Part shown: positions 20,091-30,343 of the stretch, one piece after another
Numbering within the stretch: the stretch's first letter is position 1
Layout: the number at the start of each line of letters is the position of its first letter
Source of the DNA: Rhizobiaceae bacterium
GTDB taxonomy: Bacteria; Pseudomonadota; Alphaproteobacteria; Rhizobiales; Rhizobiaceae
Assembly (NCBI GenBank): GCA_027484835.1
Contig: JAIXSF010000149.1
Location: 1-37,910 of the forward strand
DNA: 37,910 bases
Reading direction: 5' to 3'
The notes under the pieces: generated by a model
What the model was told of the DNA's origin: nothing
Seen by the model: the letters and a program-made list of their open reading frames with translations, nothing else
Databases searched by the model: none
Position numbers and translations under genes: made by a program

Positions 20091-20471
20091 ATGCTGACTG
20101 AAATCTCTACAACTGATGCTCCCGGTGCCGTTGGCCCATTCTCGCAGGCAATCAGGGTTGGAAATCTCCTGTTTGTCTCGGGTCAGCTTCCAATCGATCC
20201 TTCGACCGGTGAATTCAAATCCGATGACCCAGTTGTTCAGGCAGAGCAGTGCCTTCGCAATATCGAAGCGATTGCAAAGGCCGCCGGAACGGATCTGGCA
20301 GCGACAGTAAAGACGACAGTTCTCCTTACCGACATAGGACAATTCGCAGACGTGAATCGTGTCTATTCCACCTTCTTCAGGAAGCCGTATCCCGCTAGAG
20401 CATGCTATGAAGTCGCAGCCCTGCCGAAGGGTGCTAAGGTTGAGATCGAAGCAGTCCTTGCTCTGCCGTAA
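20091..20471 (+). CDS. ridA: RidA/YjgF family enamine/imine deaminase
   Basis: 126 aa; APGAVGPFSQAIRVGNLLFVSGQLPIDPSTGEF, RACYEVAALPKGAKVEIEAVLALP. Confidence 0.93.
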   Translation: MLTEISTTDAPGAVGPFSQAIRVGNLLFVSGQLPIDPSTGEFKSDDPVVQAEQCLRNIEAIAKAAGTDLAATVKTTVLLTDIGQFADVNRVYSTFFRKPYPARACYEVAALPKGAKVEIEAVLALP

Positions 20472-20624
20472 GGCACTAGCCAAGATTTGCCAAATCACGA
20501 TCGGCAACGTTCCAATTCACGCTTGTGTCACCTGTATAATAAGTTGACGCAAGCGATGCGCAATCCGGTTTGAAGCTTCCCCTGTATCTGTCCTGCGTCG
20601 CGTGCCTTCTGGCCTGCCAGACTT

Positions 20625-21402
20625 TCACTGTTCCATCGGAATAGTACGACCGGGATTCATGATTCCGTTGGGATCGATCAGTTCTCGAATGGACTGCATC
20701 AGTTTGATTTCGGATCCGTTTCGGCTGTACCGGAGCCACGGCAGCTTGTCGGACCCGATCCCATGTTCTGCAGAAACCGAGCCCCCCAGCTCTCGAACGG
20801 CTCCATAGACGGCAATCTCGATCTCTTGATCGAGGTCAGATTCAGCGCTGCTCACGGACAAGTGCAGTTTCCATCTCCCAAATGACCGAACCACAAGGTT
20901 TCGCGCTTTGGCCCGAGTACGCTGCTGATCGTTCTCACCAACGTCTCCGTCTCGCTCACGCCAATGCTGATATCGAAACCGTGAAGTGTTGGAAAGTAAC
21001 GGAAGAGTTCCGTATTGGCCTCGCGCAGAGCCCAGAAGTCGTTCGCTTGAGATTCGGATTGGGCGACCACCCTATCAAGAATCACTCCTCGCTCTGCCAT
21101 TGCCTTCAGACCGGCAAGAAGTGCGTTGGACAGCGCAGTCCCCTCCCATCCGCGGGTTTTACCAGAAGGACGAGTTGGTCGTTGACCGGGATCTTTTGCA
21201 AGGGATCAAGACCTGTCACTTGCTTAGCGAATCTCCAATAGTCTGGCCACATCCCCTCGATAGCGGCGAGACCTTTCTTGCGCTCCAAAGATCGGAACAC
21301 TTGGCGCGCAGCAGCAACATCTTGAACCAACAGCAAGGCGACAGCTCTTGCCGGTTCCAATTCGACCAGGCGGAGAACCGCTCGGGTAATGATGCCGAGC
21401 AT
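20625..21402 (-). pseudogene. FAD-linked oxidase (glycolate oxidase/D-lactate dehydrogenase type) C-terminal part, two frameshifts, 5' truncated
   Basis: Three consecutive minus-strand ORFs in three frames: LGIITRAVLRL...KPADGRG / MAERGVILDR...FGHLGDGN / LHLSVSSAESDLDQEIEIAVYGAVRELGGSVSAEHGIGSDK..RELIDPNGIMNPGR. Confidence 0.85.
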
Positions 21403-21577
21403 CGAGCGCTTCTACAATCCGAAGCGACGCCATTCGACACTGGGCTATCTCAGCCCGATGGAATTTGAAAACAAGGTCGGATTAGTGCCGCTGTCCGCCG
21501 TTTCGCAAAATCCGCCGGATAACCAGCCGACCTTCATCACTCTCAATCACTTGGTGTCCATCTCCGTTAGGTGGACA
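21397..21577 (+). mobile_element. IS3-family element remnant (transposase C-terminus plus possible terminal sequence)
   Basis: IERFYNPKRRHSTLGYLSPMEFE is the classical IS3-family OrfB C-terminus; TGTCCAtctccgttaggTGGACA at 21555-21577 may be the terminal-repeat region. Confidence 0.8.
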
Positions 21578-21632
21578 CTTCATGCAGCACGGCACTCAAG
21601 GACAAAAGGTGCACGGAAATTCGCGCTTATGA

Positions 21633-22943
21633 TCAATTCCTGTATGAGCTAGGAAACACCATGTCCTGATCGACCACGACGTTGAACTTGTATCCGGGCC
21701 GGATCTCCAGCGTGGGCTGAACATTGAGGTTCCGGCTGATCGTCTGCTCGGCGACGCGCCCGAAGCTTTCCGCAAAATTCCGCCTTGCGGCATCCGAGGC
21801 CGTCTCTTGTGTCGCCAGGGTCGAGCTTTCAGGCATCGAGGCATCGATGCCTGTCCCGATCAGCGCGATTAGCACCGCCGAACCGAAAGTTCGGAAGTAA
21901 TGGTTGTTCACCTTGTCATGGAAGCCGCCATATCCCTCGGCATCCGTGCCGGCCATGCCGCCGATTTGCAGTGTTGAGCCGTTCGGGAAGATCAGGTCAG
22001 TCCAGACAACCAGAACGCGGCTTTGCCCGAACGAAACCTTGCTGTCATATCGGCCGAACAGTTTGGCGCCTTGCGGGATCAGCAGCCGGTGGCCGGTGGC
22101 GCTGTCATAGACGTTCTGGCTGACCTGCGCCGTGATGCGGCCCGGAAGGTCCGAATTGACGCCCGTGATCAGCGTCGCCGGGATCACCGAACCGCGCTTC
22201 AGCTCAAAGAGCGATTGTTGCGGCACGACGCGATTGGGCAGATAGCCGAGCTCCTTGAGATCGCTGTTGAAGAAATCGTCTTTCGAGCGTTGGCCATTCT
22301 GATCGGCGTCCTGGCCGGTCAGGCCGTTCTGGAGTGCTGCGGCATAAAGGTCGGGCAAGGCGGCGCTGGTGTTCGACGCCACTGTGCTCTTGTCGGCCGA
22401 AGTTTGGTCGCTTGATTTCGCATTCGCCTCCAGCTTGCCGCGATCAATGGCGATCGGCGCATCGTAGGCGGCGTCGCTCGCCTGCAGCCGCGCCATGCGC
22501 TGGCGTTGCCGCTCGCGCAGATACTGCTCCTGTTGTTCACGCTGCAGACGCGCCCGCCAGACGGAATCCGGTTCGAGTTCCTGCGTCTTTCGTGTCTCTT
22601 CCCTGCTCGCCGGTTGCGCGACAAAAGGATTGGCGGATTGATCGTCTTGTCTCTCGACCGGCGTCGGCTGGTAGGTCACCTGCTGTTCGGGATCGCCGAT
22701 GATGCCGTCTGTGACACCGCGCTTGATCTGATCGGCGAAGGTCGAGGCGGGCGTTCCGGTGCTGGTCTCCAGGCTATCGTCCTTGTTGAAGAACAGCCCG
22801 CGTGTGGAAAGCCCGTAGAAGATGATGCCGAGGAAGGCGGTCACCAGCACGATCACGACGACGATCGGCAGACGATTGATCCGGCGCATGCCGGCTTGCG
22901 TCTGCTCGTTGGCGGCGGCGCCAAGTTTGAGGGACTGTACCAT
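21633..22943 (-). CDS. trbI: Conjugal transfer protein TrbI (VirB10-like)
   Basis: 436 aa; single TM near N-terminus, C-terminal VirB10 domain (IPATLITGVNSDLPGRITAQVSQNVYDSATGHRLLIPQGAKLFGRYDSKV). Confidence 0.95.
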   Translation of the reverse strand: MVQSLKLGAAANEQTQAGMRRINRLPIVVVIVLVTAFLGIIFYGLSTRGLFFNKDDSLETSTGTPASTFADQIKRGVTDGIIGDPEQQVTYQPTPVERQDDQSANPFVAQPASREETRKTQELEPDSVWRARLQREQQEQYLRERQRQRMARLQASDAAYDAPIAIDRGKLEANAKSSDQTSADKSTVASNTSAALPDLYAAALQNGLTGQDADQNGQRSKDDFFNSDLKELGYLPNRVVPQQSLFELKRGSVIPATLITGVNSDLPGRITAQVSQNVYDSATGHRLLIPQGAKLFGRYDSKVSFGQSRVLVVWTDLIFPNGSTLQIGGMAGTDAEGYGGFHDKVNNHYFRTFGSAVLIALIGTGIDASMPESSTLATQETASDAARRNFAESFGRVAEQTISRNLNVQPTLEIRPGYKFNVVVDQDMVFPSSYRN

Positions 22944-22955
22944 GGTATCCTCCCC

Positions 22956-23420
22956 TCACCCGCGTTTCAGGAGCGACAGCGCGCTTGCCGGCGCCGCCCC
23001 GTTGGCCGTTACAGCATAGGCGCGTCCGAGTTCGACCGTGCCGGTCGAGAGCCGGGCGAGGACCTGTCCCTCGAAGGGCACGACCACATAGGCGAGCGGA
23101 ATGACCTTTGTGCCTTGATCCCTCTTCTGGTCGGTGACGACGGCATAGCCCCAGCCTTTCAGCGCCGCTTCGAGCGCCTGTCCGAAGGGCGAGCCATCGG
23201 GCTTCAGTACAATCGTCGCCTTGCCCTGTCCGATCTGTTCGGCGAGCCGGCTAACCATGTCGCCGGCAATCGCACTCGCCGCCGGACCGGAGATGTCCGG
23301 CGGCGCGCCGCTTTCCAGTAGCCCGCCCATCCCAGGCGACTGGCATCCGGAAAGGAGGAGGGCGAGGGTGCAAGCCGCGGCAAGGCTGCGGAGCGGGCGG
23401 GGAAAGAGGATGCGCATCAC
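22956..23420 (-). CDS. trbH: Conjugal transfer lipoprotein TrbH
   Basis: 154 aa, lipobox LLLSGC near N-terminus, position between trbG and trbI. Confidence 0.9.
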   Translation of the reverse strand: MMRILFPRPLRSLAAACTLALLLSGCQSPGMGGLLESGAPPDISGPAASAIAGDMVSRLAEQIGQGKATIVLKPDGSPFGQALEAALKGWGYAVVTDQKRDQGTKVIPLAYVVVPFEGQVLARLSTGTVELGRAYAVTANGAAPASALSLLKRG

Positions 23421-24280
23421 CGCCCTCCCCGTCTGATCGTGACCTTCTGCTGTTTCCAGCCGACACCCGAGACCAGCACGGCGCGGTCGACATTGTAGTC
23501 GACGATCATCATGTCGTTCTTCATCCGGTAGTTGACGATCCGGTTCTGCCCACCGGAAACGACGAACAGCACCGGCGCATCCTCACCCGAAATCCGGCGC
23601 GGGAACTGAATATAGGTCTTCTCGCCGTCGCTATAGACGCGCGTCGGCCGCCAGCCGGCGCTGCCCGAGACGGAATAGGCAAAACTCAGGCGTTCTGCGG
23701 GAACGCCGGCGCCAGGAAGTGTGCTCGCCTCAAGCCGCGCATTGATGTCTGCGAGTTTGGCCGACACGTCCTCGGGATATTCGAAGCCGACGCGCGCCAT
23801 ATACTGGGTCGGATGGGACTTGAGCTGGATATGGTAGGTGCGCCGTGAGGTCGTCACCACCATGGAGGTGACAAGGCCCGGCTCCGACGGCTTGACGATC
23901 AGATGGATCGCCTGTCCGCCGGCAGTCCCCGATGTCGCCGGCTCGACTTTCCAGCGCACCGTGTCGCCGACGAGCACGTCGCGCACCACCTCGCCCGGCT
24001 GCAGCTCGATGTCGCAGACCTGCAAGGGCGAGCAGACGACAGAGGGCTGGACCTCGCCATAGAGGAAGACGACCTTGCCGTCGTCGCCCCTGGTCACCAG
24101 GCCGCGGTGGCCCCGCCACTTGCCGGAAATGTCGATCCCCTTCGCTTCGTTTGCGGAGACGTCAGCGGCAACCGCGGCCGGGGATATGGCGGCAGCCAGG
24201 ATCAGGCCGCTTGCGAGCGCAAGCATCGGCCCGGCGCGGCGGATGGTCGTTGTCATATTCATGGTGGGCCGGCCTTTCAA
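23417..24280 (-). CDS. trbG: Conjugal transfer protein TrbG (VirB9-like)
   Basis: Signal peptide and VirB9-type C-terminus ([32 protein letters not shown]); a second ATG (MNMTTT) at 24262 could be the start. Confidence 0.93.
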   Translation of the reverse strand: MKGRPTMNMTTTIRRAGPMLALASGLILAAAISPAAVAADVSANEAKGIDISGKWRGHRGLVTRGDDGKVVFLYGEVQPSVVCSPLQVCDIELQPGEVVRDVLVGDTVRWKVEPATSGTAGGQAIHLIVKPSEPGLVTSMVVTTSRRTYHIQLKSHPTQYMARVGFEYPEDVSAKLADINARLEASTLPGAGVPAERLSFAYSVSGSAGWRPTRVYSDGEKTYIQFPRRISGEDAPVLFVVSGGQNRIVNYRMKNDMMIVDYNVDRAVLVSGVGWKQQKVTIRRGGR

Positions 24281-24939
24281 AGCTGTGCAGTCCAGTCGAA
24301 GTCGCGGAGATAAAGACCGATCGGGTTAAGGCGGATGACGGCCTCGTCCTGTGGCGGGGTGAGCGTCACGGTGGCAATGCCGCGAAAGCGGCGTTGGGCC
24401 GTTTCCTTGCCCTTCCGGTCGCGCTCGAATTCCGTCCAGTCGATCTGGTAGGACTGGTTCGAGAGCGCCACGACATTGTTGACCTCGATGGCGACCGTTG
24501 CGGTTTTCGCCTTTTCGAAGGGCGAGTTCGACCGGAACCAGGCATTGATCTTCTCGGTCGCCGGATCGGAGGTTCGAAGCAGCGCATAGGTCCGGTCGAT
24601 ATAGCGCTTCTGGACGACGGCGTCGGGGGTCACGGACCGGAAGTTCGACGCGAAGCCGGCCAGGGTGGCGCGTACCACGCGCGGGTCGGCATACTCGATC
24701 TGTTGCGGCAAACCGGCGGTGACCGCCGAGCCGAGCTTGTCGACCTCGACGATATAGGGGACGAGCTTGACCTCGGTGCTCTGATAAAGCGCATAGGAAA
24801 AGCCGATCACTGCCATGACCATGCCGGTGATGCCGACGATGCGCCATGAAGACGCCGCCTTCACATAGGAGCCGTAGCGCTCGTTCCATTCGTTGCGGGC
24901 GGCAAGATAGGGGTTATCGGGCGGAATGCGGTGAGACAT
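24277..24939 (-). CDS. trbF: Conjugal transfer protein TrbF (VirB8-like)
   Basis: 220 aa; [29 protein letters not shown], typical TrbF N-terminus. Confidence 0.94.
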   Translation of the reverse strand: MSHRIPPDNPYLAARNEWNERYGSYVKAASSWRIVGITGMVMAVIGFSYALYQSTEVKLVPYIVEVDKLGSAVTAGLPQQIEYADPRVVRATLAGFASNFRSVTPDAVVQKRYIDRTYALLRTSDPATEKINAWFRSNSPFEKAKTATVAIEVNNVVALSNQSYQIDWTEFERDRKGKETAQRRFRGIATVTLTPPQDEAVIRLNPIGLYLRDFDWTAQL

Positions 24940-24957
24940 GCGGGCGTCGGCTTTCGA

Positions 24958-26148
24958 TCAGGTGTTTTCATGGAGGGGCGGCGGCGATGTCACCGGCTTG
25001 CCGGGTTTCTTCGCATTATCGAGCTTGGCGTTGGCAAGACCGAGCAATGAGCCGGCGTAAGCGCCGGGTGACGCGATCGTCTTTTCCTTCGCCGCCGATC
25101 CGACGGCGCCAGCTGCCCCACCGATACCGGCTTCCATTCCCTTCAGCGCCGCGCCAGCAAGCGAGGCTCCACCGGCTCTTGCAGCCCCCGCTGCCTGGTA
25201 ACCCCTGTTTGCCGCCCCGGCAGTGAGGAAGGCAGCGCCTGCTGCAAACGAGGCCGCCTGGCCGCCGTGGCGGATCGTCTCCATGCCGCCGGAGACCGAC
25301 GCGCCCTGCACGACGCCCTGGATGATCGGCGGCACATACATGGCGATGACGAACACCACCACGGAAATGCCGGCGATCGCGAGCGTCGTGATGAAATGGT
25401 CGGAGGTCGCGGTCGGGGCTTCGGCCAGACCCAGCAGGATGTCGGAACCGATCTTGGCGATCATCACCAGCGCCATCAGCTTCATGCCGACGCTGAAGGC
25501 ATAGACGAGATAGCGGATCGCGAAATCCTTCGTGTAGGACGAACCGCCAAGCCCGAGCATGATCATGCCGGCAAGCAGGCCGATATACATTTCCACCATG
25601 ACGGCGACGAAGATCGCCGCGACAAGCGAGAAGGAGACGACGACCACGATCATGGCGAAGACGGCGGCGATCGCCAGCGCGTTGTCCTCGAAGACGCCGA
25701 ACTTCGCCTGTTCCGACATTTTTGAGGCGACACGAATGCCGGCGTCGAAGATATTCGCAGGTGAGGCCGACCCGCCGCCGGCGCCGATCTGATAGAGGCT
25801 GTCGACGATTGCCCTGCCGAGCGCCGGACCCTGATCAAGGATGAAGGCGAAAAGCCCGATGAACAGGATCCGGCGGACGAGTTCCGCGAACCAGGCGTCG
25901 AGCGAGGCGGCATTGATGGCAAGCCAGACGGCGGCAATCCCGACCTCGATGCCGGCGAGAATCCAGAACAGCGATCGCGCCGCGTTCATGATGGTCGTTT
26001 CCCAGCCCTTGGCTGCGGCCGAAACCTGGTTCTCAAGGGTGGTGAGGACCGCACCCTGCTGCGCAAGGGCCGGTGCGCTCGCCAGCAGCACAAAGCCGAT
26101 GGCGACAAAGACGAGTTCGAGTTTGCGGGAGGGGTGGACGATCATCAT
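24958..26148 (-). CDS. trbL: Conjugal transfer protein TrbL (VirB6-like)
   Basis: 396 aa polytopic membrane protein between trbK and trbF. Confidence 0.93.
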   Translation of the reverse strand: MMIVHPSRKLELVFVAIGFVLLASAPALAQQGAVLTTLENQVSAAAKGWETTIMNAARSLFWILAGIEVGIAAVWLAINAASLDAWFAELVRRILFIGLFAFILDQGPALGRAIVDSLYQIGAGGGSASPANIFDAGIRVASKMSEQAKFGVFEDNALAIAAVFAMIVVVVSFSLVAAIFVAVMVEMYIGLLAGMIMLGLGGSSYTKDFAIRYLVYAFSVGMKLMALVMIAKIGSDILLGLAEAPTATSDHFITTLAIAGISVVVFVIAMYVPPIIQGVVQGASVSGGMETIRHGGQAASFAAGAAFLTAGAANRGYQAAGAARAGGASLAGAALKGMEAGIGGAAGAVGSAAKEKTIASPGAYAGSLLGLANAKLDNAKKPGKPVTSPPPLHENT

Positions 26149-26381
26149 CGGGGTTTCATCTCCTGTCCGCCTCGCACGTCGCGCTCTGGATCGCCGCTGA
26201 AGAATTTTTCCCGATACTGTCGACGCTCGGCGTCGGAGACGGGATGCGTGGCCGATGCGCTGGCGCCGGCACCGACGCCAGACTGGACGACGGCCTGAGG
26301 CTGGATCAGTATCCAGCTCAATCCGGCGCCAAGCGCGACAATGGCCGCGAAGGCAAGGGCAATGATCAGACGCGGGCTCAC
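26145..26381 (-). CDS. trbK: Entry exclusion protein TrbK
   Basis: 78 aa, N-terminal hydrophobic segment, C-terminal REKFFSGDPERDVRGGQEMKPR; between trbJ and trbL. Confidence 0.88.
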   Translation of the reverse strand: MSPRLIIALAFAAIVALGAGLSWILIQPQAVVQSGVGAGASASATHPVSDAERRQYREKFFSGDPERDVRGGQEMKPR

Positions 26382-27193
26382 CAGCGCGGCTCCATCGTCT
26401 GGCCGCCGCGGATATCGGTCTCGGGTGCGTTGAAGAACTGTTCGCGCCGGGCCTGGGCCAAGTCCTTTTGCGCCTGTTCCGACTGATACCAGGTCCCCAT
26501 CATGGTCATCTGTTGCGAGACGAGGCCCCGCAGCTTCTGCATCTGCGCCACCTGTTGGGTGGCGATCTCGTGGCCCACCTGGAGCGCCTTCATCTGGCCG
26601 TCGGCGCTTTCCGCCATGGAGCGCAGCGACGACATCGTGCTCTCTTCGCTGGAGAACTGCTCGGCCGTCAGATTGGCGGCCTTCAGCGTGCCGGCGATCG
26701 TGTCCCGGTTGGTGTCGGACCAGGACTGATAGGTGGTGGAAAAACTCGCCTGATTGGGCAGGCTGCTCTTCATCTCGGCATAGCTCTGGAACCGCTGCTT
26801 GAGCGTATCGTCTATATTGCCCATCGAAAAGGCTATCCCCTGCCCCTGCCCGACGATGCTCTGAAGCCGGTTGAGATCGCCTTCGACCTCGCCCCAGACA
26901 TGGGCCGGCAGCTGCGCGGTGTTCTGCAGCATGTTCTCGTAGATCCTCAGCTGGTTCTGGATTTGCTCGGCCAGTTGGTTGATCTGGGTTATCTGGTTGT
27001 TGACCTGCTCGGCCGACTTGCCGACCAGTGAGACAAGCTCGGCATTGTTGGCAAGCTGGGTGAACTCTGTCGCCTCGCCGGTGACGCCACCCGCCCGGAC
27101 CGGGCCGGGCATCGATACCGACGCGACCGCCGCCATCGCTAAGGCGGCAATGGTGGTGCGCCGATCAGGCCCCATGAAGATATGTTTGCGCAT
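26378..27193 (-). CDS. trbJ: Conjugal transfer protein TrbJ (VirB5-like)
   Basis: Start taken at MRKHIFMGPDRR (ORF extends to 27259); signal peptide, coiled-coil (NNQITQINQLAEQIQNQLRIYENML). Confidence 0.93.
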   Translation of the reverse strand: MRKHIFMGPDRRTTIAALAMAAVASVSMPGPVRAGGVTGEATEFTQLANNAELVSLVGKSAEQVNNQITQINQLAEQIQNQLRIYENMLQNTAQLPAHVWGEVEGDLNRLQSIVGQGQGIAFSMGNIDDTLKQRFQSYAEMKSSLPNQASFSTTYQSWSDTNRDTIAGTLKAANLTAEQFSSEESTMSSLRSMAESADGQMKALQVGHEIATQQVAQMQKLRGLVSQQMTMMGTWYQSEQAQKDLAQARREQFFNAPETDIRGGQTMEPRW

Positions 27194-29633
27194 TGGCGAT
27201 CCCCCTCTGCTGAAGCCAGTGAAGGGGCCAGTCGGCCCCGTGTTCGAGGCGAAGCGCACGGATGCGCTTCAGGTCTTCCTTTCCGGACGCGCCGACGAAG
27301 GAGAGCGCCACCGGACCGAGCGCCATGTCGAAGAGCCGGCGTCCGTCGGGTGACGAGACGTAATATTCGCGCTTCGGAAGGGCCGTTGCGACGATCTCGA
27401 TCTGCCGTTCGTTGAAGCCGATCCGCTCGTAGAATTCCCGCGTGCCGGGCTCCCGCGCCGCCCCGTTCGGCAGGCAGATCTTGGTCGGGCAGCTTTCCTT
27501 CAGCACATCGATGATGCCGGAGCGTTCCGCATCCGAGATCGACTGGGTGGCGAGCACCACCGCGCAATTGGCTTTGCGCAGCACCTTCAGCCATTCGCGG
27601 ATCTTGTCGCGGAAGAGCGGATGGCCGAGCATCAGCCATGCCTCGTCGAGGATGATGAGGCTAGGGTTCCCCGTCAGCCGCTTCTCGACCCGGCGGAAGA
27701 GATAGGTGAGCACCGGCACGAGATTGCGCTCGCCCATGTTCATCAGCTCTTCCACCTCGAAGCACTGGAAGGCGCCGAGCGTCAGGCCGTCTTCTTCCGC
27801 GTCGAGCAACTGGCCCATCGGCCCATCGACGGTGTAGTGATGCAGCGCGTCCTTGATCTCGCGCATCTGCACGCCGCTCACGAAATCCGAGAGCGAGCGG
27901 CCGCGCGAACTTGCCATCAATCCGATCTGCCGCGAGATCGCATTGCGATGATCCGGCGTCACCGTGACCCCCTGCAAGGCGACCAGCGTCTCCAGCCATT
28001 CGGCCGCCCAGGCGCGATCGCCATCGGTCGCGAGCTCTGCGAGCGGGCAAAAGGCGAGGCTCGAGGAAGCCCCCTCCCCTTCCATGCCCTGGTCGCCGCC
28101 GATCTCATAGTGGTCGCCACCGACGGACCAGGTAAGCGGCAGCATTGAGCGGCCCTTGTCGAAGGCGAAGACCTGGGCGCCGGCATAGCGGCGGAACTGC
28201 GCCGCGATCAGCGCCAGCAGCGTCGACTTGCCCGAACCCGTCGGGCCGAAGACCAGCGTATGGCCGACATCGTCGACATGCAGGTTCAGCCGGAACGGGG
28301 TCGAGCCGGAGGCGACCTGCATCAGCGGCGGCGAACCCGTCGGATAGAAGGGGCATGGGGCAACCGGACTGCCCGACCAGACCGAGTTCAGCGGCACCAG
28401 ATCGGCGAGATTGCGGGTGTTGATCAGCGGCTCACGGATATTGGCGTAGGAGACGCCTGGCAGACTGCCGAGAAAGGCATCCGTCGCATTGAGCGTCTCG
28501 ATCCGGGCGCCGAACCCTTCCGCCTGGATCAGGCGGCGGATAGCTTCACACTTTTCCTGTAGGCGCCGCTGTTCGTCGTCGAAAAGGACGATGACAGGCG
28601 TGTAGTAACCATAGGCGGTCAGCTGGGAGGCTGCTTCCGCGATCGCGTCTTCCGTCTCGGCCACCATCAGCATGGCGTCCTGGTCGAGCGAGCGGCTTTG
28701 CGTCTGGAACAACTGATCGAAGAAGGGCCGAACCTTCTGCTGCCACTTCTTGCGGGTGCGCTCGAGCCGGGCTCGCGCTTCCTGTTCGTCGAGAAAGACG
28801 AAGCGGGACGACCAGCGATAGGTGAGCGGCATCAGATCGAGGGCATTCAATATACCCGGCCAGCTTTCCGCCGGCAGTCCGTCGATCGCCACGACGCCGA
28901 GAAACCGGTTCTCGACGGTCGGGGTCAGGCCGTGCTGCAACTCGGCCGTCACCAGCCAATCGAGATACATCGGAATTTCGGGCAAGCGGATCGGATGGCT
29001 CTCGCCGGTGATAGAGAAGCGGACGAACTGGAAGAGATCGTCGTAACGCGCCGTTCGCAAGCCACCGCGCTCCCCGGCCTCCTGGGTGAGCATGCGGCGG
29101 ATGGAAACGACATTGGTGAGATACTGTTCGACTTCGCGGATCGAGCTCGAAAACGCGTCCAGTGCTCCGTCGGCATAGGTCGTCGATCGGCTTGCCGGAT
29201 CGGAATAGACGTAACGCGTCAGCCCGGAGCGCCGCGGTTCGGGCGGTCGCCAGGTCAGGATCAGCGCATGCCGGCTCTCGAAATGTCCCTTCTCCCGTTC
29301 GAAATGCGCCCGCCGCTCCGCATCGATCGCGCGCGTCACCACATCGGGGAAATGGCAGTCCTCCTCGGCCGCATAGTCGGTCGTCGGCACGCGCACGGCC
29401 TCTACCTGGATCATCCAGCCGGAGCCGAGACGAGCGAGGATCGTATTGATCTGTCGGCTAACCTCGTTTCGCTCGGCATTGGTCGAGCTTTCGCTGTCCG
29501 GCCCCGCGAAATACCAGCCGGCCATCAGGCTGCCGTCCTTCAAGAGCATGACGCCATTGTCGACGAGCCCGGCATAGGGCAGGAGATCGGAAAACGAGGG
29601 TCCGGACGGACGGAAAGGCTTCAAAGCTACCAT
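27165..29633 (-). CDS. trbE: Conjugal transfer ATPase TrbE (VirB4-like)
   Basis: 822 aa; Walker A FGPTGSGKSTLLALIAAQF, Walker B NPSLIILDEAWLMLGHPLFRDKIREWLKVLRKANCAVVLATQS. Confidence 0.97.
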   Translation of the reverse strand: MVALKPFRPSGPSFSDLLPYAGLVDNGVMLLKDGSLMAGWYFAGPDSESSTNAERNEVSRQINTILARLGSGWMIQVEAVRVPTTDYAAEEDCHFPDVVTRAIDAERRAHFEREKGHFESRHALILTWRPPEPRRSGLTRYVYSDPASRSTTYADGALDAFSSSIREVEQYLTNVVSIRRMLTQEAGERGGLRTARYDDLFQFVRFSITGESHPIRLPEIPMYLDWLVTAELQHGLTPTVENRFLGVVAIDGLPAESWPGILNALDLMPLTYRWSSRFVFLDEQEARARLERTRKKWQQKVRPFFDQLFQTQSRSLDQDAMLMVAETEDAIAEAASQLTAYGYYTPVIVLFDDEQRRLQEKCEAIRRLIQAEGFGARIETLNATDAFLGSLPGVSYANIREPLINTRNLADLVPLNSVWSGSPVAPCPFYPTGSPPLMQVASGSTPFRLNLHVDDVGHTLVFGPTGSGKSTLLALIAAQFRRYAGAQVFAFDKGRSMLPLTWSVGGDHYEIGGDQGMEGEGASSSLAFCPLAELATDGDRAWAAEWLETLVALQGVTVTPDHRNAISRQIGLMASSRGRSLSDFVSGVQMREIKDALHHYTVDGPMGQLLDAEEDGLTLGAFQCFEVEELMNMGERNLVPVLTYLFRRVEKRLTGNPSLIILDEAWLMLGHPLFRDKIREWLKVLRKANCAVVLATQSISDAERSGIIDVLKESCPTKICLPNGAAREPGTREFYERIGFNERQIEIVATALPKREYYVSSPDGRRLFDMALGPVALSFVGASGKEDLKRIRALRLEHGADWPLHWLQQRGIANAQTYLHGA

Positions 29634-29643
29634 GATCGCGACC

Positions 29644-29943
29644 TCAATAGCGCCGCCACGGCGTTGACGTGGCGCGGTAGCAGGACCTGTAGGATATGTG
29701 CCGGAGATAAACCCGGCGCATCAGCGGATCGGCTTTCGCCATCATGCGAAGTCCTGCAATCGCCACGAGCCACAGCGCCATCCCGAAGATCGCCGCATAC
29801 CATGTGAGCACCACGAAGATCAGGATCACGGCCGCAAGGGCGGAGAGCAGCACGAATTCACGATCGGCACCCATCAGGAGATTCGGGCGCGACAGGGCGC
29901 GGTGAATACGCGAGCGGACGAGGTTGGAACCGGTCTCAGCCAT
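29644..29943 (-). CDS. trbD: Conjugal transfer protein TrbD (VirB3-like)
   Basis: ~99 aa, [33 protein letters not shown]; order trbC-trbD-trbE. Confidence 0.93.
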   Translation of the reverse strand: MAETGSNLVRSRIHRALSRPNLLMGADREFVLLSALAAVILIFVVLTWYAAIFGMALWLVAIAGLRMMAKADPLMRRVYLRHISYRSCYRATSTPWRRY

Positions 29944-30343
29944 GAGCACCCTCCCCTTCCGGGCCGAGGAAGGCGATCCGCGTGGTTGGGCTCTCCGATG
30001 TCACCGGCTCAAGGCTGCCGATCGAAGCGCCGGTCGCTCCGAACAGGGCGACGATCTGGGTAGCCCCGAGCAGCACGCCGCCGACGAGCGCGATGTAGCA
30101 AAGGCGTCGCGCAAAATCGTTGAGCTCGCCGCCAAAGATCAGCATGCCGCCGGCAATCGCGACGGCGGCGAGCGCAATGAAGCCGGCGACCGGGCCGGTG
30201 ATCGATTGCTGGATCTGCTGAAGCGGACCTTCCCACGGCAGACCGCCGCCGCCCGATGAGGCAAGCGCGGGCGAAACCAGCATCAGCGACAACAGGAAAA
30301 CGGTAGAGCATGCGGTCAATGTATGATGACGCTTAGGCGGCAT
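29936..30343 (-). CDS. trbC: Conjugal transfer prepilin TrbC (VirB2-like)
   Basis: Probable start MPPKRHH at 30343; signal peptide ...[31 protein letters not shown] then two TM segments. Confidence 0.92.
   Translation of the reverse strand: MPPKRHHTLTACSTVFLLSLMLVSPALASSGGGGLPWEGPLQQIQQSITGPVAGFIALAAVAIAGGMLIFGGELNDFARRLCYIALVGGVLLGATQIVALFGATGASIGSLEPVTSESPTTRIAFLGPEGEGAHG

Noticed and set aside
22506-23321. 271-aa ORF antisense to trbI/trbH
   Set aside because: Shadow ORF over well-supported trb genes.
23932-24849. 305-aa ORF antisense to trbG/trbF
   Set aside because: Shadow ORF, Arg/Gly-rich, no domain.
28698-29807. 369-aa ORF antisense to trbE
   Set aside because: Shadow ORF over the Walker-containing TrbE.
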